DNA from: Planktothrix paucivesiculata PCC 9631
GTDB lineage: Bacteria; Cyanobacteriota; Cyanobacteriia; Cyanobacteriales; Microcoleaceae
Length of the DNA stretch: 64,000 nucleotides
Assembly: GCF_900009265.2 (NCBI RefSeq)
Contig: NZ_LR735018.1
Coordinates: 318,665-382,664 of the forward strand
Direction: 5' to 3'
The position numbers were made by a program, and so were the translations under genes. Below, piece after piece: positions 8,383 to 18,245 of this stretch. A model generated the notes under the pieces. That model did not search any database. It saw only the letters and a program-made list of their open reading frames with translations, and had not been told where the DNA came from. Positions within the stretch are counted from its first letter, which is position 1; every line of letters begins with the position of its first letter.

Positions 8383-8997
8383 TCAAACTTTTGCCCAGAG
8401 GGCAAGACCACCGCCTCGACCCCTAGCTGCAATTAGATTGGGAGTAATCACAAAAAAGGCAAAAAAGGCTTGTTTTTTGATAGAATCTTGATAAAATTTT
8501 TCAGAATTACTGGAGGTTCCGGGCATTTTACCGTCATAAAGATTTAAGCCAAAAAGTTTGGAGGTAACATAGGTAAAATCGAAAGCGAGAATATTCTTTT
8601 TTTCTAAAAATTTTGCGGGGCCAGTTAAAGTTAAATTAAACTGATTTAATTTAACACAGTTTTGAATAATTCCTGCGTCTATTTCTGGGGGTGTTTCTAT
8701 TTTTAATAGGGGATGGGGATATCGAGAATAGATGATTTGTAAATTCAAAAAACTAGGAATATAAAGTCCGCCGCTTTTAACAAATCCGGCTTGTTTACGG
8801 ATTTTCTGGGTTCCACTGACCCAACAGAGTCGCCAGTTTCCGATCAAGGATTCAAAGCTATGCTTTTCTTTAGTTTTTTTGGCTTGATTTTCACATCGAA
8901 TTAAGGTTTCAGCGATAATAGAAGAATTGGGCTTTTCTCCATGCCCTGTTAACACAAATTTAGCTACTTTTTCTAACAGCAGAAGATCATTTTCCAT
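8383..8997 (-). CDS. PAP/fibrillin-like protein
   Basis: A 204-residue protein resembling the plastid-lipid-associated protein (fibrillin) family. An N-terminal helix is followed by LIGNWRLCWVSGTQK, the conserved opening of the lipocalin-like barrel. The C-terminal ARGRGGGLALWAKV is also typical of cyanobacterial members. No signal peptide or membrane segment is seen. Family members associate with thylakoid lipids and carotenoids or have regulatory roles, but the function here is inferred from weak similarity. It is on the same strand as the MFS transporter gene, 58 bases downstream of it, and they may be co-transcribed. Confidence 0.55.
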   Translation of the reverse strand: MENDLLLLEKVAKFVLTGHGEKPNSSIIAETLIRCENQAKKTKEKHSFESLIGNWRLCWVSGTQKIRKQAGFVKSGGLYIPSFLNLQIIYSRYPHPLLKIETPPEIDAGIIQNCVKLNQFNLTLTGPAKFLEKKNILAFDFTYVTSKLFGLNLYDGKMPGTSSNSEKFYQDSIKKQAFFAFFVITPNLIAARGRGGGLALWAKV

Positions 8998-9055
8998 AGG
9001 ATTTTAGGGTTGTTGATGGTTGGCTGTTGGTGCGTGCAAAGAACGCTTACACATC

Positions 9056-10525
9056 CTAGAATTTTTCTTCCGTAATATGGGGTGCATTTCGAGAGATTAA
9101 CCAAGTGATAAAACCCCCGGCGATCGCTAATCCGGCTAAACTCAAAAACACATTAGATAACCCGATTAAAGTTTCCGCAAATCCCGCCAAGGCTAAGGGT
9201 AAACTCAAGGCAATATTAATCGCATTATTCTGAAGACCAAAGACTTTTCCTCGCATTTCTTCCGGGGTTTCCGCTTGAATCGTGGTTTGCATGGGAATTG
9301 CCACAATTGCCCCAAAAACTCCTAAGCCGAAAATCAAGATCAAAGTCGGCCATAATCGTTCATTAAAGAGGGATAATCCCCCTAATGATCCGGCGACTCC
9401 AAAAGAACCCATTAACGCCAATTGAAAATGGGTAAATCGATGCCCCAGATGCCCCAGAAGCGTTGCTCCAAGACCCATTCCCGCCCCTCCAGCGGCTAAG
9501 AGAAAGCCAAACTGGGAGGAACTAATCTCGGGAATAATTTCCGCCAAACGCACGGCTAAAACCGCTAGGGCGGCAAAAATTGAAAACAGAATAATTAATT
9601 GGAGTAAAGCATTTCTAATCAAAGTATGATTGCTTAAATAACGAATTCCATCCCGTAAATCTTCTAAAATATGGGGTTGTTCATGATCAGAATTATTATT
9701 TTTTTCTTGGGTATTTAAAAGCATTAAAATCAACCCGGCAATTACATATTCTCCCCCGACAATCACTTCTTTTCCGATGGATTGTAAACCGATTTGATTA
9801 GCAATTAAATCCGCCAGGGCTAATAGGGGTTCTCCCACCGCAAACCCTACAATCACCGAAGCCATCATGGTTGTGGTATATAGAGAATTAGCGGATAATA
9901 AATGACGTTTTTCCACGACTAAAGGAATTGCTGATTGTTCTGCCGGGGCAAAAAATTGAGTCAGGGTAGAGACTAAAAAAGTAGTGATTAATAAAATATA
10001 AAATCCTACGGGTAACTGGCCGAAATATTGATCTTGAAACAGCCATAAAACTAGGGGTAAAGACATAACTAACCCCCCGCGTAATAGATTGGTAATCACT
10101 AAAACCGCTTTTTTTGACCATCGATCTACAAATACTCCCGCACCTGCCCCAAACAAAATTGCAGGAATGGTAAACGCCATCATAATTGCTGATACCCAAC
10201 CACTAATGGTTTGATCAGCCTGTTGAAATCGAGTAGAAATAATGGCAATCATTAATACTAAATAAACTTTATCCGCCAGTTGAGAAAACAGTTGTCCACT
10301 CCAAAGGGCGAGGAAATTTTTGTTTCTCAGGACGGGTAAAAATCCCCTTTCTTGTTCCCCTGGGGGTTCAGGAACAGGGCTATTGTGATCGTAATTATTT
10401 TTTCCATTGTCCAATTCTGCGGAACTAGACGGGGTAATTTCTATCAAGGAGTCAGTCTCCCAATCTTTCATAATGGCCAAGGGTGGATGGAATTTAAAGT
10501 TTTGTTCTAAATCTGGCGATCGCAT
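9056..10525 (-). CDS. MFS transporter, EntS-like exporter family
   Basis: A 489-residue membrane protein with about 12 hydrophobic segments after a hydrophilic 65-residue N-terminal tail. The motifs LWSGQLFSQLADKVY, GVFVDRWSKKAVL (loop 2-3 motif) and MRGKVFGLQN (loop 10-11) place it in the MFS_3 branch that includes the enterobactin exporter EntS and macrolide exporters. Substrate is not readable from sequence. The start at 10525 follows a TTATAA-rich stretch; ATG at residue 19 (MKDWETDSL) is a possible later start. Confidence 0.8.
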   Translation of the reverse strand: MRSPDLEQNFKFHPPLAIMKDWETDSLIEITPSSSAELDNGKNNYDHNSPVPEPPGEQERGFLPVLRNKNFLALWSGQLFSQLADKVYLVLMIAIISTRFQQADQTISGWVSAIMMAFTIPAILFGAGAGVFVDRWSKKAVLVITNLLRGGLVMSLPLVLWLFQDQYFGQLPVGFYILLITTFLVSTLTQFFAPAEQSAIPLVVEKRHLLSANSLYTTTMMASVIVGFAVGEPLLALADLIANQIGLQSIGKEVIVGGEYVIAGLILMLLNTQEKNNNSDHEQPHILEDLRDGIRYLSNHTLIRNALLQLIILFSIFAALAVLAVRLAEIIPEISSSQFGFLLAAGGAGMGLGATLLGHLGHRFTHFQLALMGSFGVAGSLGGLSLFNERLWPTLILIFGLGVFGAIVAIPMQTTIQAETPEEMRGKVFGLQNNAINIALSLPLALAGFAETLIGLSNVFLSLAGLAIAGGFITWLISRNAPHITEEKF

Positions 10526-10611
10526 CTTATAATCTTAAATTGCTATTCCAAGATCAGTCAGGCTTGAGCGAAAATTGACACTCCCTCCCTAACATTTTAT
10601 TGATTAATTGG

Positions 10612-10629
10612 ATCAGTGGCATGACTGAT
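10612..10629 (-). terminator. Weak hairpin after recO
   Basis: A 6-bp stem (ATCAGT/ACTGAT) with a six-base loop directly follows the recO stop codon on the minus strand. The following bases are AT-rich without a clean T run. Confidence 0.35.
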
Positions 10630-10630
10630 A

Positions 10631-11563
10631 TCAAAATGGGGGATCAATAATAAATTGGTGGGTAAAGGTATCAATCAGCGACGCGGAACGGATACAACAC
10701 CCTAAATGATATTCTGTATATTGTCGTAATGTTCGTTCTACGGTCATCCAGTCCCAAGCTAGAATCAGTTCAGATCGGGATGACACCTCTGGGTTAAGGA
10801 GTTCGGGTTGGGCTAAGTGTTGCAGAATTGCCAACTGTCCGGCGGTAAGTTTTGTATTAATTTTAAGTTGAGGTTGAGGCACAGTTTCTATGGTGTAAAG
10901 GTTCCCAGACTCCTTAACTGTAGGGGGTTTGGAGGCAACGGTAATCGGTTTTTTCGGTTTGAGAGGGGATGGACTCCACTCCGATAAATTAATAATTCCC
11001 CCGGTCTCAATACTAAACCCAACCCGCCAATGTTCATCGGTAAAATTAGGCTGAAGTCGTCGTTGACTTAAACAACATAATTGTACTTGAGGTGCGGTTC
11101 CACCTAGGGCGAGAAGATGGAAAATTCCTTGGGTTAAACAGGCAATAATATGAGTGGAATTAGCAACTAAATGGGAATTAGAAAGAGTTTGTAAACGGTT
11201 TAAATGTTCATTGAGTAGGATAAATAAATCCTCTTGCTGATGGTCGCCCAGGGCTTGACTTAGGACTAATTCTGCTAAATATTGACTGGCGGCTAATTTA
11301 CCTAAATTTTTACTTAAGCCTCCATAGGTGGTGACGGTTTCTGCTTGAGTTATTCTATCAAGCGATCGCCCTTTGGCAATTAATAATTGATTGACAACAA
11401 ATAATTCACTCCGTCCTCCTAACGGAGATTTGGCTTTTCGGGCTCCGGGGGCAATGGCTTTAATTAATCCAAATTCCCGGGTTAAAATGGTTAAGAGTCG
11501 ATCGGATTCTCCAAAGGGTTGGGCTTTTAAATTAATCCCCGTAGCACTATAGGTTTTACTCAT
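10631..11563 (-). CDS. recO: DNA repair protein RecO
   Basis: RecO helps load RecA onto single-stranded DNA in the RecFOR pathway of recombinational repair. The N-terminal OB-fold (residues 1-80) shows the family pattern KAQPFGESDRLLTILT and AIAPGARKAKSPLGGRSELF. The helical C-terminal domain follows. Two adjacent cysteines (LCCLSQRR) are in the place where many RecO proteins carry a zinc-binding cluster, but a full four-cysteine set is not evident. Length (310) fits cyanobacterial RecO. It is 13 bases downstream of deoC on the same strand, so the two likely form an operon. Confidence 0.9.
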   Translation of the reverse strand: MSKTYSATGINLKAQPFGESDRLLTILTREFGLIKAIAPGARKAKSPLGGRSELFVVNQLLIAKGRSLDRITQAETVTTYGGLSKNLGKLAASQYLAELVLSQALGDHQQEDLFILLNEHLNRLQTLSNSHLVANSTHIIACLTQGIFHLLALGGTAPQVQLCCLSQRRLQPNFTDEHWRVGFSIETGGIINLSEWSPSPLKPKKPITVASKPPTVKESGNLYTIETVPQPQLKINTKLTAGQLAILQHLAQPELLNPEVSSRSELILAWDWMTVERTLRQYTEYHLGCCIRSASLIDTFTHQFIIDPPF

Positions 11564-11576
11564 TGAATCTTGTCTA

Positions 11577-12257
11577 TTAACTCTCTTTTTTGGTTTCGGT
11601 TTTTAAAATATCAACGGCGCGAGAAGTGCCTAAACGAGTGGCTCCTGCTACAATTAAATCAACCGCTTGTTGGTAGGTACTAATGCCACCGGAGGCTTTA
11701 ATTCCGATGCGTCCTTTGGTGACAGATTTAATTAGTTCAATATCGGCCACGGTCGCCCCACCATACCATCCCGTACTGGTTTTAATATAGGCAATTCCTG
11801 TATCCATTAACACCTCAACTGCTAAACATTTTTCCTCATCTGTCAGTACACTGGTTTCAATAATTGCCTTTACCGTTTGTCCGGTTTCTTCACAAATTTC
11901 TGCAATTTCTCGATGCAATTCCTCGGTTTTTCCTGTTTTCAGCCAACTTAAATTAATCACCACATCTAATTCCGTCGCGCCATTTTCAACCGCTTCTTGA
12001 GCTTCATAAAGTTTAACTTTGGAAGTTGTAGCTCCGGTGGGAAATCCGATCACAGTACAGACCTGGGGTGATTTTCCTTGCAGTAATTCTTTCACGAATT
12101 TAACATAACTGGGAAACACACAAACACTGGCAAATTTATATCTTTCTGCTTCATAACAATACTGTTGAATTTGTTCCGGTGTTGCCGTTTGATTCAGTAA
12201 AGTATGGTCAATATAGGGAGTAATATCTAATCCATTAGGATTAATAGATTTAGCCAT
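11577..12257 (-). CDS. deoC: Deoxyribose-phosphate aldolase
   Basis: A class I aldolase that splits 2-deoxyribose 5-phosphate into glyceraldehyde 3-phosphate and acetaldehyde in deoxynucleoside salvage. The catalytic residues of the TIM barrel are visible: Schiff-base Lys159 in AYIKTSTGW, Asp99 in ELDVVINL and Lys188 in IKASGGI. The length of 226 residues is normal. The gene lies directly upstream of recO; the ATG follows a short AT-rich leader. Confidence 0.95.
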   Translation of the reverse strand: MAKSINPNGLDITPYIDHTLLNQTATPEQIQQYCYEAERYKFASVCVFPSYVKFVKELLQGKSPQVCTVIGFPTGATTSKVKLYEAQEAVENGATELDVVINLSWLKTGKTEELHREIAEICEETGQTVKAIIETSVLTDEEKCLAVEVLMDTGIAYIKTSTGWYGGATVADIELIKSVTKGRIGIKASGGISTYQQAVDLIVAGATRLGTSRAVDILKTETKKES

Positions 12258-12435
12258 AAAATTTATAGTAATTCAGTGAGAGATTAATTCTATTATAGAG
12301 CAATTTTAAATTATTGAACACAAGGGAATACTTCGACTTCGCTCAGTAACAATGGAATAGGGAATAGAAATAATATTTCTGGCTGTTTCCTGTCAGTTGT
12401 AAGTTATTATAAACTATTGGGGATTGCGATATAAA

Positions 12436-13734
12436 TTATTTACTCTGATTCTTTCTTTTTCTAGGCTCAATTACATGGGGATCAACATTATAGAGTTTTG
12501 CCGCTTGGGATAGATTCAAATATAATAACGCATCATCACCTAATTTTTTCTTTTCCGTTGGTTGACTGGGAATTATCCCCAAAATCTTGATAATTTCCCC
12601 CGCCACTGCTTTAGCTAATAAGGGCGGAACAGAATTTCCCACCTGTCGAAAACCGTGCCATTTTGTCCCTTGAAATCTAAACCAGTCGGGATAGGAATGT
12701 AAGCGGGCGGCTTCTCTGACTGTAATACAACGGGGGGTATAGGGATGAATCGGACGGGGGGAAGTAAAGGCGCCTCGGTTGCTAGGTGTTCCGGCTCTTA
12801 AAGTATTACATAAACCTTGGGGATGGAGTTTATGAAATCTACTAATTTTTTCGGTTTTTCCCCATTCCGTGGCTTCAAATCGGGCGGTAGATGTGGGAGA
12901 ATGGCGCGATCGCAAGCTACAGGTTAACAGATTTTGATCAAAAATTCTCGGATAGGAAAAATTATCTTTAACCGAAAGTAATCCCCGCAATAATTGAGCA
13001 TAACTACTTGGTTTTTGATATTCTGCTAAGGTATAATCTTTTAAGAATAATTCAGGATATTGTTCAATAGTTGGTAAATCTCCAATGGCATCCCAAACCG
13101 TCGGACAGGGAGAAAAGTTATTCAATTTATTATCAATTTTAGGATTAACTTTTGGCGATTTTGTGATCGGTTGAGGATAACCAGGTAAGGGTAAATCTTG
13201 CCGAGATCCTAAAATAAATAAACGCGATCGATCTTGAGGGACACCATAATAGGAAGCATTTAAAACTTGATAGTTTTCTAGGACTTGATAACCCTGACTT
13301 TGCAGCTTATCAATAATCTCAGTAATAAATTGTCGATGTTTTCCCACTGTTAAACCTGGAACATTTTCTAAAACAAAATATTTCGGTTGTAATTCATCAA
13401 CTAACCGAATAAAATGAAACATTAAACTATTTCTCGGATCATCAAAAGCCCGTTTTCCCATTAACGAAAAACCCTGACAAGGTGGCCCCCCAAACACCAC
13501 ATCAATCTCGCGATCGCCAATCTCAGAATTCTGTCTAATTTCTAATCCCTTGAGGGTTTCAATACTTTGACAAAACACCTTCCAAAAGGGAAAATTATAT
13601 TCATGGGTTGCACAATGAATCGGGTCAATTTCCACGGCGGCTAAAACATCAAATCCAGCCTGTTCAAAACCCAGGGTCATGCCTCCCGCACCCGCAAACA
13701 AATCTACAGCAATCGGTCGTTTTTGAGTCTTCAC
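12436..13734 (-). CDS. DNA (cytosine-5-)-methyltransferase
   Basis: A C5 methyltransferase with motifs in the usual order: motif I AVDLFAGAGGMTLGF (residues 9-23), motif IV GGPPCQGFS with catalytic Cys86, motif VI LENVPG, the target-recognition region around 200-300, and the C-terminal REAARLHSYPDWF and RQVGNSVPP motifs. It carries a short C-terminal extension with the helix YLNLSQAAKLYNVDPHV and a basic tail. No restriction enzyme gene is adjacent, so it may be a solitary methyltransferase. The recognition sequence cannot be read from the protein. Confidence 0.9.
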   Translation of the reverse strand: MKTQKRPIAVDLFAGAGGMTLGFEQAGFDVLAAVEIDPIHCATHEYNFPFWKVFCQSIETLKGLEIRQNSEIGDREIDVVFGGPPCQGFSLMGKRAFDDPRNSLMFHFIRLVDELQPKYFVLENVPGLTVGKHRQFITEIIDKLQSQGYQVLENYQVLNASYYGVPQDRSRLFILGSRQDLPLPGYPQPITKSPKVNPKIDNKLNNFSPCPTVWDAIGDLPTIEQYPELFLKDYTLAEYQKPSSYAQLLRGLLSVKDNFSYPRIFDQNLLTCSLRSRHSPTSTARFEATEWGKTEKISRFHKLHPQGLCNTLRAGTPSNRGAFTSPRPIHPYTPRCITVREAARLHSYPDWFRFQGTKWHGFRQVGNSVPPLLAKAVAGEIIKILGIIPSQPTEKKKLGDDALLYLNLSQAAKLYNVDPHVIEPRKRKNQSK

Positions 13735-13801
13735 AGTTAATTATTTTTACTTAAAATATCAAATTAGAGTCTAAGTTATTGTGATCAACGGCTAATATAT
13801 A

Positions 13802-15148
13802 CTAACATACAGGCGACCAAGTTTGGATCACCCGCCCGGTAATTTCTTGCCCCAACCAGGAAGTATTAATAGAGCGAGATTTTAGGGTATTGGCGTTAAC
13901 AACCCAAGAAGTTTTAGGATCAAATAATATCATTTCTGCGGGTTGATCCGCTTGAATAGAATAGGGAGTTTGTTGTAAACAAATAGCCGGGTTACTGCTT
14001 AAAAATCCCCATAAATCTAAGGCTGACCATCGCCCCGACTCAACAAAAGTTTCCCATAATAGAGGTAATGCTAATTCTAACCCAATCACACCCGGGGGTG
14101 CGTCGGCAAAGGCAACGGTTTTTTCTTCATAACCATAGGGGGTATGATCAATCGCGATCGCATCAATAATTCCCGTTTCCAGTCCTTGAATTAAAGCCTG
14201 TTGATCCGATGGATTTCCCAGGGGGGGATCAACTCTTAAATTAGGGTTATATGGGAGAGGAATAGAAGTAAGAATTGTGGGGTCGTCATCTTCTAATGGT
14301 CGATTCCAAATGCGATTAATAGATGCTGTATTTAATAATAAATGTATCCAACTTATACTGGCGGTAATCGGTAAATTACGAGCCTTAGCTTGGGCAATTA
14401 ATTCTACACTTCGGGCTGTAGAAACCCGCATAATATGAATAGGAGTTCCCGTTACTTCTACTAATTCTAATATGGCGGCTAAGGCTGCGGTTTCAGCAAA
14501 TTGAGGGATTCCGGGCAAACCACATAATATAGAATCATGCCCCTCTCGCATGACTCCATTAACTGCTAATTGGCGATCGCAAGCATATAAAGCCAAGGGT
14601 TTATTTAAAGGTTTTAAATATTCTAATATTCTTCTTAATAAGGCTAAATTTTCCAGAGGTTTACCCTCCGCAAAACCCACAACACCCGCATCTGCTAATT
14701 CACTCAATTCCGTCATTTGTTGACCCGCAACATCTTGAGTTAATGCACCCCAAACATATAATTTTGGACGCTGAAACTCAGAATTGAGCATAGCAACTTT
14801 TTCAGATCGTTGTTGTAATAATGTGACCGTTGATGGGTTATCAATAGCTGGAATAGTATTAGGTAAAACTGCTAACCGGGTAAATCCTCCAGCAGCAGCA
14901 GCATTTAATAAAGAATTTAAGTTTTCCCTTTCCTCAAATCCCGGCTCCCCACTGTGACTATATAAATCAACTAATCCCGGCCCTAAAATCAACCCTTCCC
15001 TATTAATAATTAGGGTATTTTCAGGATAATCAGTAATTTCAGATTCAATGGTTTTAATATAACCATCAATAACCAAAATATCAGCAATTTGATCTCGTTT
15101 AGAAACCGGATCAATCACACGAACTTGCTTTAAAAGTTGACAATTCAT
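13802..15148 (-). CDS. Dihydroorotase-like protein with degenerate active site
   Basis: A 448-residue amidohydrolase-fold protein of the dihydroorotase family, usually annotated PyrC in cyanobacteria. The barrel opening reads GPGLVDLYSHSGEPGFEE, where catalytic enzymes have D-x-H-x-H-x-R-E-P: the first histidine is Tyr and the substrate-binding arginine is Gly. Further on, ALYACD replaces the His-bearing AHCED motif, and HIMRVST has Arg where the zinc-binding His of HVCHVST should be. The final Asp is kept (AIAIDHTPYG). It probably cannot bind the usual zinc pair. I infer a non-catalytic or altered role, for example a partner of aspartate transcarbamoylase. Start at ATG 15148; a GTG at 15196 lies in a palindromic repeat. 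Confidence 0.75.
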   Translation of the reverse strand: MNCQLLKQVRVIDPVSKRDQIADILVIDGYIKTIESEITDYPENTLIINREGLILGPGLVDLYSHSGEPGFEERENLNSLLNAAAAGGFTRLAVLPNTIPAIDNPSTVTLLQQRSEKVAMLNSEFQRPKLYVWGALTQDVAGQQMTELSELADAGVVGFAEGKPLENLALLRRILEYLKPLNKPLALYACDRQLAVNGVMREGHDSILCGLPGIPQFAETAALAAILELVEVTGTPIHIMRVSTARSVELIAQAKARNLPITASISWIHLLLNTASINRIWNRPLEDDDPTILTSIPLPYNPNLRVDPPLGNPSDQQALIQGLETGIIDAIAIDHTPYGYEEKTVAFADAPPGVIGLELALPLLWETFVESGRWSALDLWGFLSSNPAICLQQTPYSIQADQPAEMILFDPKTSWVVNANTLKSRSINTSWLGQEITGRVIQTWSPVC

Positions 15149-15183
15149 ATTCGCTATATCAGGTGTTGGTTTTAGGGTGCAGT

Positions 15184-15207
15184 AGAGACGTGCCACAGCG
15201 CGTCTCT
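15184..15207. repeat. Palindromic repeat AGAGACG...CGTCTCT
   Basis: A 10-bp stem with one G-T pair and a CACA loop. Elements of this AGAGACGxGCC type are common dispersed palindromes in cyanobacterial genomes. It lies between the double phosphatase and the dihydroorotase-like gene and could form a hairpin in RNA. Confidence 0.7.
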
Positions 15208-15228
15208 CTCCACACAGTCAACCGTCAA

Positions 15229-16587
15229 CTATAACGCTCCAGCCGCCGTTTTATCGAGAATACTACCCGATAAATGACTGGTAATATTATCCGCTTGTAA
15301 CACAGGTAAACCCTCAATTCCTTGGGGATAATCAATCACAGTCACCGCACCATTACCCTGTTTAAAGTTCCAAAAATGATCTGGAGGCAGATTAAATAAT
15401 TGACACAAAAGCGCCTTATTAATCGCATCATGGGCAACCACTAATATAGTTACATTTTGGTGATTATAGGTTTCAACAATCTTCTTCCAGGCAATTAAAG
15501 AACGTTGCCAAACCTGTTGTAAATTCTCACCTTCAGGCATTTGAACCGTTTGGGGTGCTGTCTTCCATTCCCCTAATAATCCAGGGTAAGATTGTTCGAT
15601 TTCCGCCTCAAATTTACCTTCCCATAAACCATGACTAATTTCACAAAATTCCGGTTCTAATTGTAATTCTATCCCCGGATGATTTTGTAATATAATTTCT
15701 GCGGTTTCCTTGGGACGTGCCATGGGACTTGTCACCGCAAAATCAATTTTAATTTCTTTGAGAAATTCCGCCGCTTTCCGAGCTTGTTCTCGACCATTAT
15801 CATTCAACGGAACATCAATTTGTCCCTGGAATTGACCCATGCGGTTCCATTCCGTTTCCCCATGTCTAACTAATAATAATCGCGGCCCTTGATGACCGGG
15901 GCGCACAGAAGGAACTTTATGACCAACGTGAGTTGTTAAGTTCATTGACTCCAACTGCACATCCGCAGGTTTCGGTAATTCTCCGGGGATAATATTAGTA
16001 AAATTTAAAATACTAATCCCACAGTTAGACTGTTGTACGCTTTGATAAAATTTGGGTTGAAGTCCTAAAGCCGTCGCAATTAAACAACGATTAATTCCAT
16101 TATGAGCTACTAATAAAATCGTTTGATTTTGATGACGGGCTAAAATTTCCCGCCAGAATTGTTTCGCCTGTTCAAATAATGCTAATACCGGAAAATGTTG
16201 TTTTTCCCCTTCCGGTGTGGGAACCTGCATTGAGAACTCATGGGGCGAGTCGTGCCACGTCTGATACTCTTGGGGAAACTGTTCTATCACCGCTTGACGC
16301 TCCATCCCCGCCCACAGGGGGAGATCAATTTCCATTAACAGGTCGCTCGGCTGAACCTTTGGGGGGTCAGACAGGTGCGTTATGATGATTTGGGCCGTTT
16401 GTTTCGCCCGTTGCAAAGGACTGCAATAGAGAGCATCAAACTTTAAACCATTCAAGGCATCACCGACTTTCTGAGCGGCCACAGAACCTTTCTCTGTCAA
16501 AACAGAGGCATCCAAGCGACCTTGAATTCGACTTTGGGCATTATAGGTACTTTGACCATGACGGACAAGAATTACACGGGTCGTCAT
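15229..16587 (-). CDS. Tandem two-domain histidine phosphatase (phosphoglycerate mutase family)
   Basis: Two complete histidine-phosphatase domains in one 452-residue chain. Domain 1 has LVRHGQSTYN (His10) and VAHNGINR (His162). Domain 2 has LVRHGETEWN (His242) and VAHDAIN near residue 389. A linker of about 50 residues separates them. Both phosphohistidine sites look intact. Relatives act as phosphoglycerate mutase-like enzymes or as phosphatases, including phosphoserine phosphatase in cyanobacteria; the substrate is not certain here. The gene is on the minus strand, about 80 bases upstream of the dihydroorotase-like gene. Confidence 0.85.
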   Translation of the reverse strand: MTTRVILVRHGQSTYNAQSRIQGRLDASVLTEKGSVAAQKVGDALNGLKFDALYCSPLQRAKQTAQIIITHLSDPPKVQPSDLLMEIDLPLWAGMERQAVIEQFPQEYQTWHDSPHEFSMQVPTPEGEKQHFPVLALFEQAKQFWREILARHQNQTILLVAHNGINRCLIATALGLQPKFYQSVQQSNCGISILNFTNIIPGELPKPADVQLESMNLTTHVGHKVPSVRPGHQGPRLLLVRHGETEWNRMGQFQGQIDVPLNDNGREQARKAAEFLKEIKIDFAVTSPMARPKETAEIILQNHPGIELQLEPEFCEISHGLWEGKFEAEIEQSYPGLLGEWKTAPQTVQMPEGENLQQVWQRSLIAWKKIVETYNHQNVTILVVAHDAINKALLCQLFNLPPDHFWNFKQGNGAVTVIDYPQGIEGLPVLQADNITSHLSGSILDKTAAGAL

Positions 16588-16733
16588 TGTTAAATTGAGG
16601 AGTGGGAATTTTGGACTCTGGACTGAACCGAATTTAAGCCAGATGTCATTGTACCTTGTTTGGAACAGTATCAGTTAGAATGTTGTGTTTCTGGCTCAAA
16701 CTCGGCAATATTTTATTCTCACGTTTTGAAATC

Positions 16734-18236
16734 ATGACACCCAAACGCTGGATTTTAGCAATTTTAACCTTATTAGCCATTAGCTTTTTGGGTTTATCGT
16801 TACTCAATAGTTGGACTCAACCTCAAATTCAAAGCCGTTTAGAATTGTATCAAACCAATTTACTGCTTCAAGCGTCCCAATGGCAAGGAAGGGAACAACA
16901 AGCCGATAGTTTAATCACATTACGCGATAATTTAATTGGTAAAACTCCGGTACAGGAAGCCCTGAAACAATATCAACAGGTAGAAGAATCTGTCACCAAA
17001 AATTTAACTAAATTTCAAGAAAATCAAGAACAAATAACAGCAAGTTCTTTACAGGAATTAGAACAACTGAATCGAGATTTAAAACTGAGAATCGGGATTT
17101 TACAAACTCAAATCGGATCTTCTGAGCAAGCTATACAGAGTTGGAAAAGTTTAGTTGAATCTGAACCAGCGAGTCGGGTTGAAACCGCAAAAACCGCAGA
17201 GGTTTTAATCGGATTATGGCAAACTCCCGCCCGATTATTACCCGATGCTGAACCCATTGTCCAAAACTATTTAGAGGGTTGGTTTCGTTATCAAGCCTTA
17301 GTTAAACTCTATACGTTACAACAGCGTCCAGAAGCCTTAATTACTTTAGAAACACAACAACAGCAACGCTCTGAACAAGCGATTTTTAAGTTAATGGTTG
17401 TCAGTGCTATTCCGGGGATGGGATTAGTCATGGGATTATTATTAGCCATTGTTTTAGGAATTCAATTAATCTTCAAAGGCAAGGATTCCGTTTTGGCAAC
17501 TAATATGGATGTGGCTTGGTTAATTCCTTGGAATGGGGAAATTATTTTACAGGTTTTTGTAGTGGGTTTTTCCTTATTGGGGCAATTGTTTATTCCCCTA
17601 ACTTTAAGAGCCGTTTTTCAAGGATTAAATCTTCAGCCCAGTAGTTTTGATGTCAGGACTCAGGCAGTTTATATTTTAATCACCTATCTTTTATTAATGC
17701 TGGGAGGCTTTTCGGTTTTGTATTTTTCGATTAAGCCCTATTTTCCTTTACCCGAAGGTTGGTTTACTTTCAAACTCAAAGATAATTGGTTTGTTTGGGG
17801 TTTGGGGGGCTATTTAGTTGCCTTACCGTTGGTGATTTTAGTGTCTTTAATTAATCAGAAATTTTGGGATGGACAAGGAGGCAGTAATCCTTTATTACCA
17901 ATTGCTTTAGAAAGTCGAGATAGTGTGGCTTTAGGGATATTTTTTATCACCGCATCCATCGCGGCACCGATCTTTGAAGAAATGATGTTTCGAGGATTTT
18001 TATTACCGTCTTTAACCCGTTATCTTCCCCTGGGAAGTGCGATTCTTTTAAGTGGATTTCTCTTTGCCGTGGCGCATTTTAATGTGTCGGAAATTTTGCC
18101 CTTAATGACATTAGGAATTGTTCTGGGGTTTGTGTATACGCGATCGCGCAATTTATTAGCCCCCATGTTCATGCACGGACTATGGAATAGTGGCACTTTA
18201 TTGAGTTTATATGTTTTGGGCAGTGGCGGAAGTTAG
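16734..18236 (+). CDS. CPBP (CAAX-type) intramembrane metalloprotease
   Basis: A 500-residue membrane protein. It begins with a signal-anchor-like segment (RWILAILTLLAISFLG), then a periplasmic or lumenal coiled-coil domain (about 35-225) and about eight membrane segments. The C-terminal CPBP domain has the catalytic motifs IFEEMMFRGF (EExxxR), FAVAHFN and the final MHGLWNSG. The family includes prenyl-protein proteases and bacteriocin-immunity proteins; in cyanobacteria the role is mostly unknown. I chose ATG 16734 because the hydrophobic N-terminus starts there; the 26 upstream codons look like leader DNA. Confidence 0.8.
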   Translation: MTPKRWILAILTLLAISFLGLSLLNSWTQPQIQSRLELYQTNLLLQASQWQGREQQADSLITLRDNLIGKTPVQEALKQYQQVEESVTKNLTKFQENQEQITASSLQELEQLNRDLKLRIGILQTQIGSSEQAIQSWKSLVESEPASRVETAKTAEVLIGLWQTPARLLPDAEPIVQNYLEGWFRYQALVKLYTLQQRPEALITLETQQQQRSEQAIFKLMVVSAIPGMGLVMGLLLAIVLGIQLIFKGKDSVLATNMDVAWLIPWNGEIILQVFVVGFSLLGQLFIPLTLRAVFQGLNLQPSSFDVRTQAVYILITYLLLMLGGFSVLYFSIKPYFPLPEGWFTFKLKDNWFVWGLGGYLVALPLVILVSLINQKFWDGQGGSNPLLPIALESRDSVALGIFFITASIAAPIFEEMMFRGFLLPSLTRYLPLGSAILLSGFLFAVAHFNVSEILPLMTLGIVLGFVYTRSRNLLAPMFMHGLWNSGTLLSLYVLGSGGS

Positions 18237-18245
18237 AATAATAGA

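Noticed and set aside
10570..10595. TTGACACTCCCTCCC sequence resembling an IS200/IS605-type end
   Set aside because: No second end, hairpin or transposase fragment was found nearby, so the resemblance is likely chance or an old relic.
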